DNA of 64,000 nucleotides from an uncultured Desulfobacter sp. (GTDB lineage: Bacteria; Desulfobacterota; Desulfobacteria; Desulfobacterales; Desulfobacteraceae), in assembly GCF_963665355.1 (NCBI RefSeq), contig NZ_OY762229.1, positions 1,798,001 through 1,862,000 on the forward strand, in the 5' to 3' direction. The stretch's first letter is position 1. Every line of letters begins with the position of its first letter. Position numbers and translations under genes: made by a program. The notes under the pieces are model-generated. The model made no database searches and was not told the DNA's origin. It worked only from the letters and a program-made list of their open reading frames with translations. Positions 63,144-64,000 of the stretch are shown piece after piece.

Positions 63144-64000
63144 TCAGTTCCCGGACGTTTCTGGAGCAGTCGTCCGGGATTCGGTTTTATTTTCATTAAT
63201 GGCCACGGTTACGGGTGTGCCCAGGCGCAGAATGTCTTTGGGATCTTTCACAAAAATTCTGGTTTCGTATACCAGCTGGGTGCGCAGGTCTTCGGTGGCC
63301 ACGGCCCTGGGGGTAAATTCCGCCACAGGGGAAATAAACCCCACCCATCCGTCCAGGGGCTGGCCGGGCAGGGTGTCTGTGGCAATTTGTGCTGTCATGC
63401 CCAGATTGATTCTCCCCAGCATGGGCTCGGGGATGTATGCCCGTACCCATTTGGGATCACAAAGCGCCAGGATAAAGGCAGGTTTGGATGGCCCTGCAAG
63501 CTCTCCTTGTTCCAGAATTCTGGACTGGATGATGCCGTCGGCAGGGGCGATCAGGGTCATGTCGTCCAGGCGGATTTTTAACTGGTCAAGGCTCGCCCCA
63601 AGGGCTTCGAGCTGATGACGGGCTGCGGCGATATCCTCTTTGCGCGGCCCTTCAATCAGCAGATCCAGGGCTTTCTGGCTTGCCGACAACTGGGCCTGTT
63701 CAACCTTTAACTGGGCGTTGGCATCATCATAGTTCTGGATACTGGTGGCCCCGGACCGGGAGGTGGCCTTGAGGCGCGTTACGGTGCGGGAGGCATTGTC
63801 CACCCGGGTTTTGCCAGCCAGCACTTCTGCCCTGGCCTGGTCAATCTCCTGGGGGCGGCTGCCTGTTTCCAGTTTGGCCACGGTCGCCTGCTGGGCCGCA
63901 ATCTGGGCCTGCAGTTCCCGGATGGCAGCCTCAAGCTTTGTGGTGCGAAGTTTTGCCAGAACCTGGCCTTTTGTGACGCGCATGCCCTCCTCAACCAGGA
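63144..64000 (-). CDS. HlyD-family periplasmic adaptor (YbhG-like), cut by window end
   Basis: About 285 residues of the C-terminal part are visible; the frame is open past the right edge, where VEEGMRV precedes the apparent ATG, so the ATG at 63983 is internal. The protein has the lipoyl motif (TKGQVLAKLRTTK), a coiled-coil hairpin (LEAAIRELQAQIAAQQATVA) and the second lipoyl half (ADGIIQSRILEQGELAG) followed by a barrel domain. It should bridge the inner-membrane exporter to an outer-membrane channel. Confidence 0.9.
   Translation of the reverse strand, partial: LVEEGMRVTKGQVLAKLRTTKLEAAIRELQAQIAAQQATVAKLETGSRPQEIDQARAEVLAGKTRVDNASRTVTRLKATSRSGATSIQNYDDANAQLKVEQAQLSASQKALDLLIEGPRKEDIAAARHQLEALGASLDQLKIRLDDMTLIAPADGIIQSRILEQGELAGPSKPAFILALCDPKWVRAYIPEPMLGRINLGMTAQIATDTLPGQPLDGWVGFISPVAEFTPRAVATEDLRTQLVYETRIFVKDPKDILRLGTPVTVAINENKTESRTTAPETSGN

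Overview
The window looks like chromosome from a Gram-negative anaerobe of the Desulfobacterota, most likely a Desulfobacteraceae-type sulfate reducer. This is an inference from content: an anaerobic glycerol-3-phosphate dehydrogenase operon, several sigma-54 promoters with adjacent activators, a PEP-CTERM protein behind a GEMM-type riboswitch, many large sensor kinases, and a sensor ending in the short Cys motif typical of that group. No rRNA, tRNA, CRISPR array or complete insertion sequence was seen.

Layout. 1-3.7 kb: glpB (cut by the window edge), glpC and glpK. 3.8-9.4 kb: a J-domain protein with four MshEN-like repeats, a PEP-CTERM protein under a sigma-54 promoter and GEMM riboswitch, an AEC transporter with an ADP-ribosylglycohydrolase, and a YceI protein. 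9.5-13.1 kb: a sigma-54 activator divergent from a DksA/TraR-type gene with its own -24/-12 promoter, an SDR lacking catalytic residues, and a C39-like protein. 13.4-16.4 kb: birA-bioY-bioM-bioN, a complete biotin ligase and ECF importer unit with a likely BirA operator. 16.4-22.8 kb: a Crp-type regulator and a second sigma-54 activator, divergent from a sigma-54-driven operon of two tiny proteins, a GNAT/FemAB-like protein, an ATP-grasp ligase and a PLP decarboxylase. This operon is the best candidate for an undescribed system.

22.9-36.2 kb: a mosaic lipoprotein, a degenerate HD-GYP protein, a free-standing archaeal-type threonyl-tRNA editing domain beside a Nudix hydrolase, a thioesterase remnant, endonuclease IV, a three-part RND efflux system and an AI-2E family permease. 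36.6-41.2 kb: a segment bracketed by two near-identical copies of a palindromic MITE-like element. It carries a binding-protein/hybrid-kinase pair, with a DUF2971 fragment and a broken lgt gene at its edges. 41.2-53.5 kb: a MaoC-like protein and a dense signalling block (membrane sensor, chemoreceptor, HD-GYP response regulator, a second binding-protein/kinase pair and a third hybrid kinase). 53.6-58.9 kb: an M23 peptidase divergent from an Mla-like lipid transport operon whose ATPase is degenerate, then an LPP20-like lipoprotein with a possible sigma-54 promoter. 59.0-64 kb: an exporter resembling YbhGFSR (HlyD-family protein, fused double ATPase, two ABC-2 permeases), cut by the right edge.

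Two themes recur. Sigma-54 control appears at four promoters, two of them next to paralogous activators. Cyclic-dinucleotide signalling is suggested by the riboswitch, the MshEN-like repeats and two HD-GYP-type proteins.
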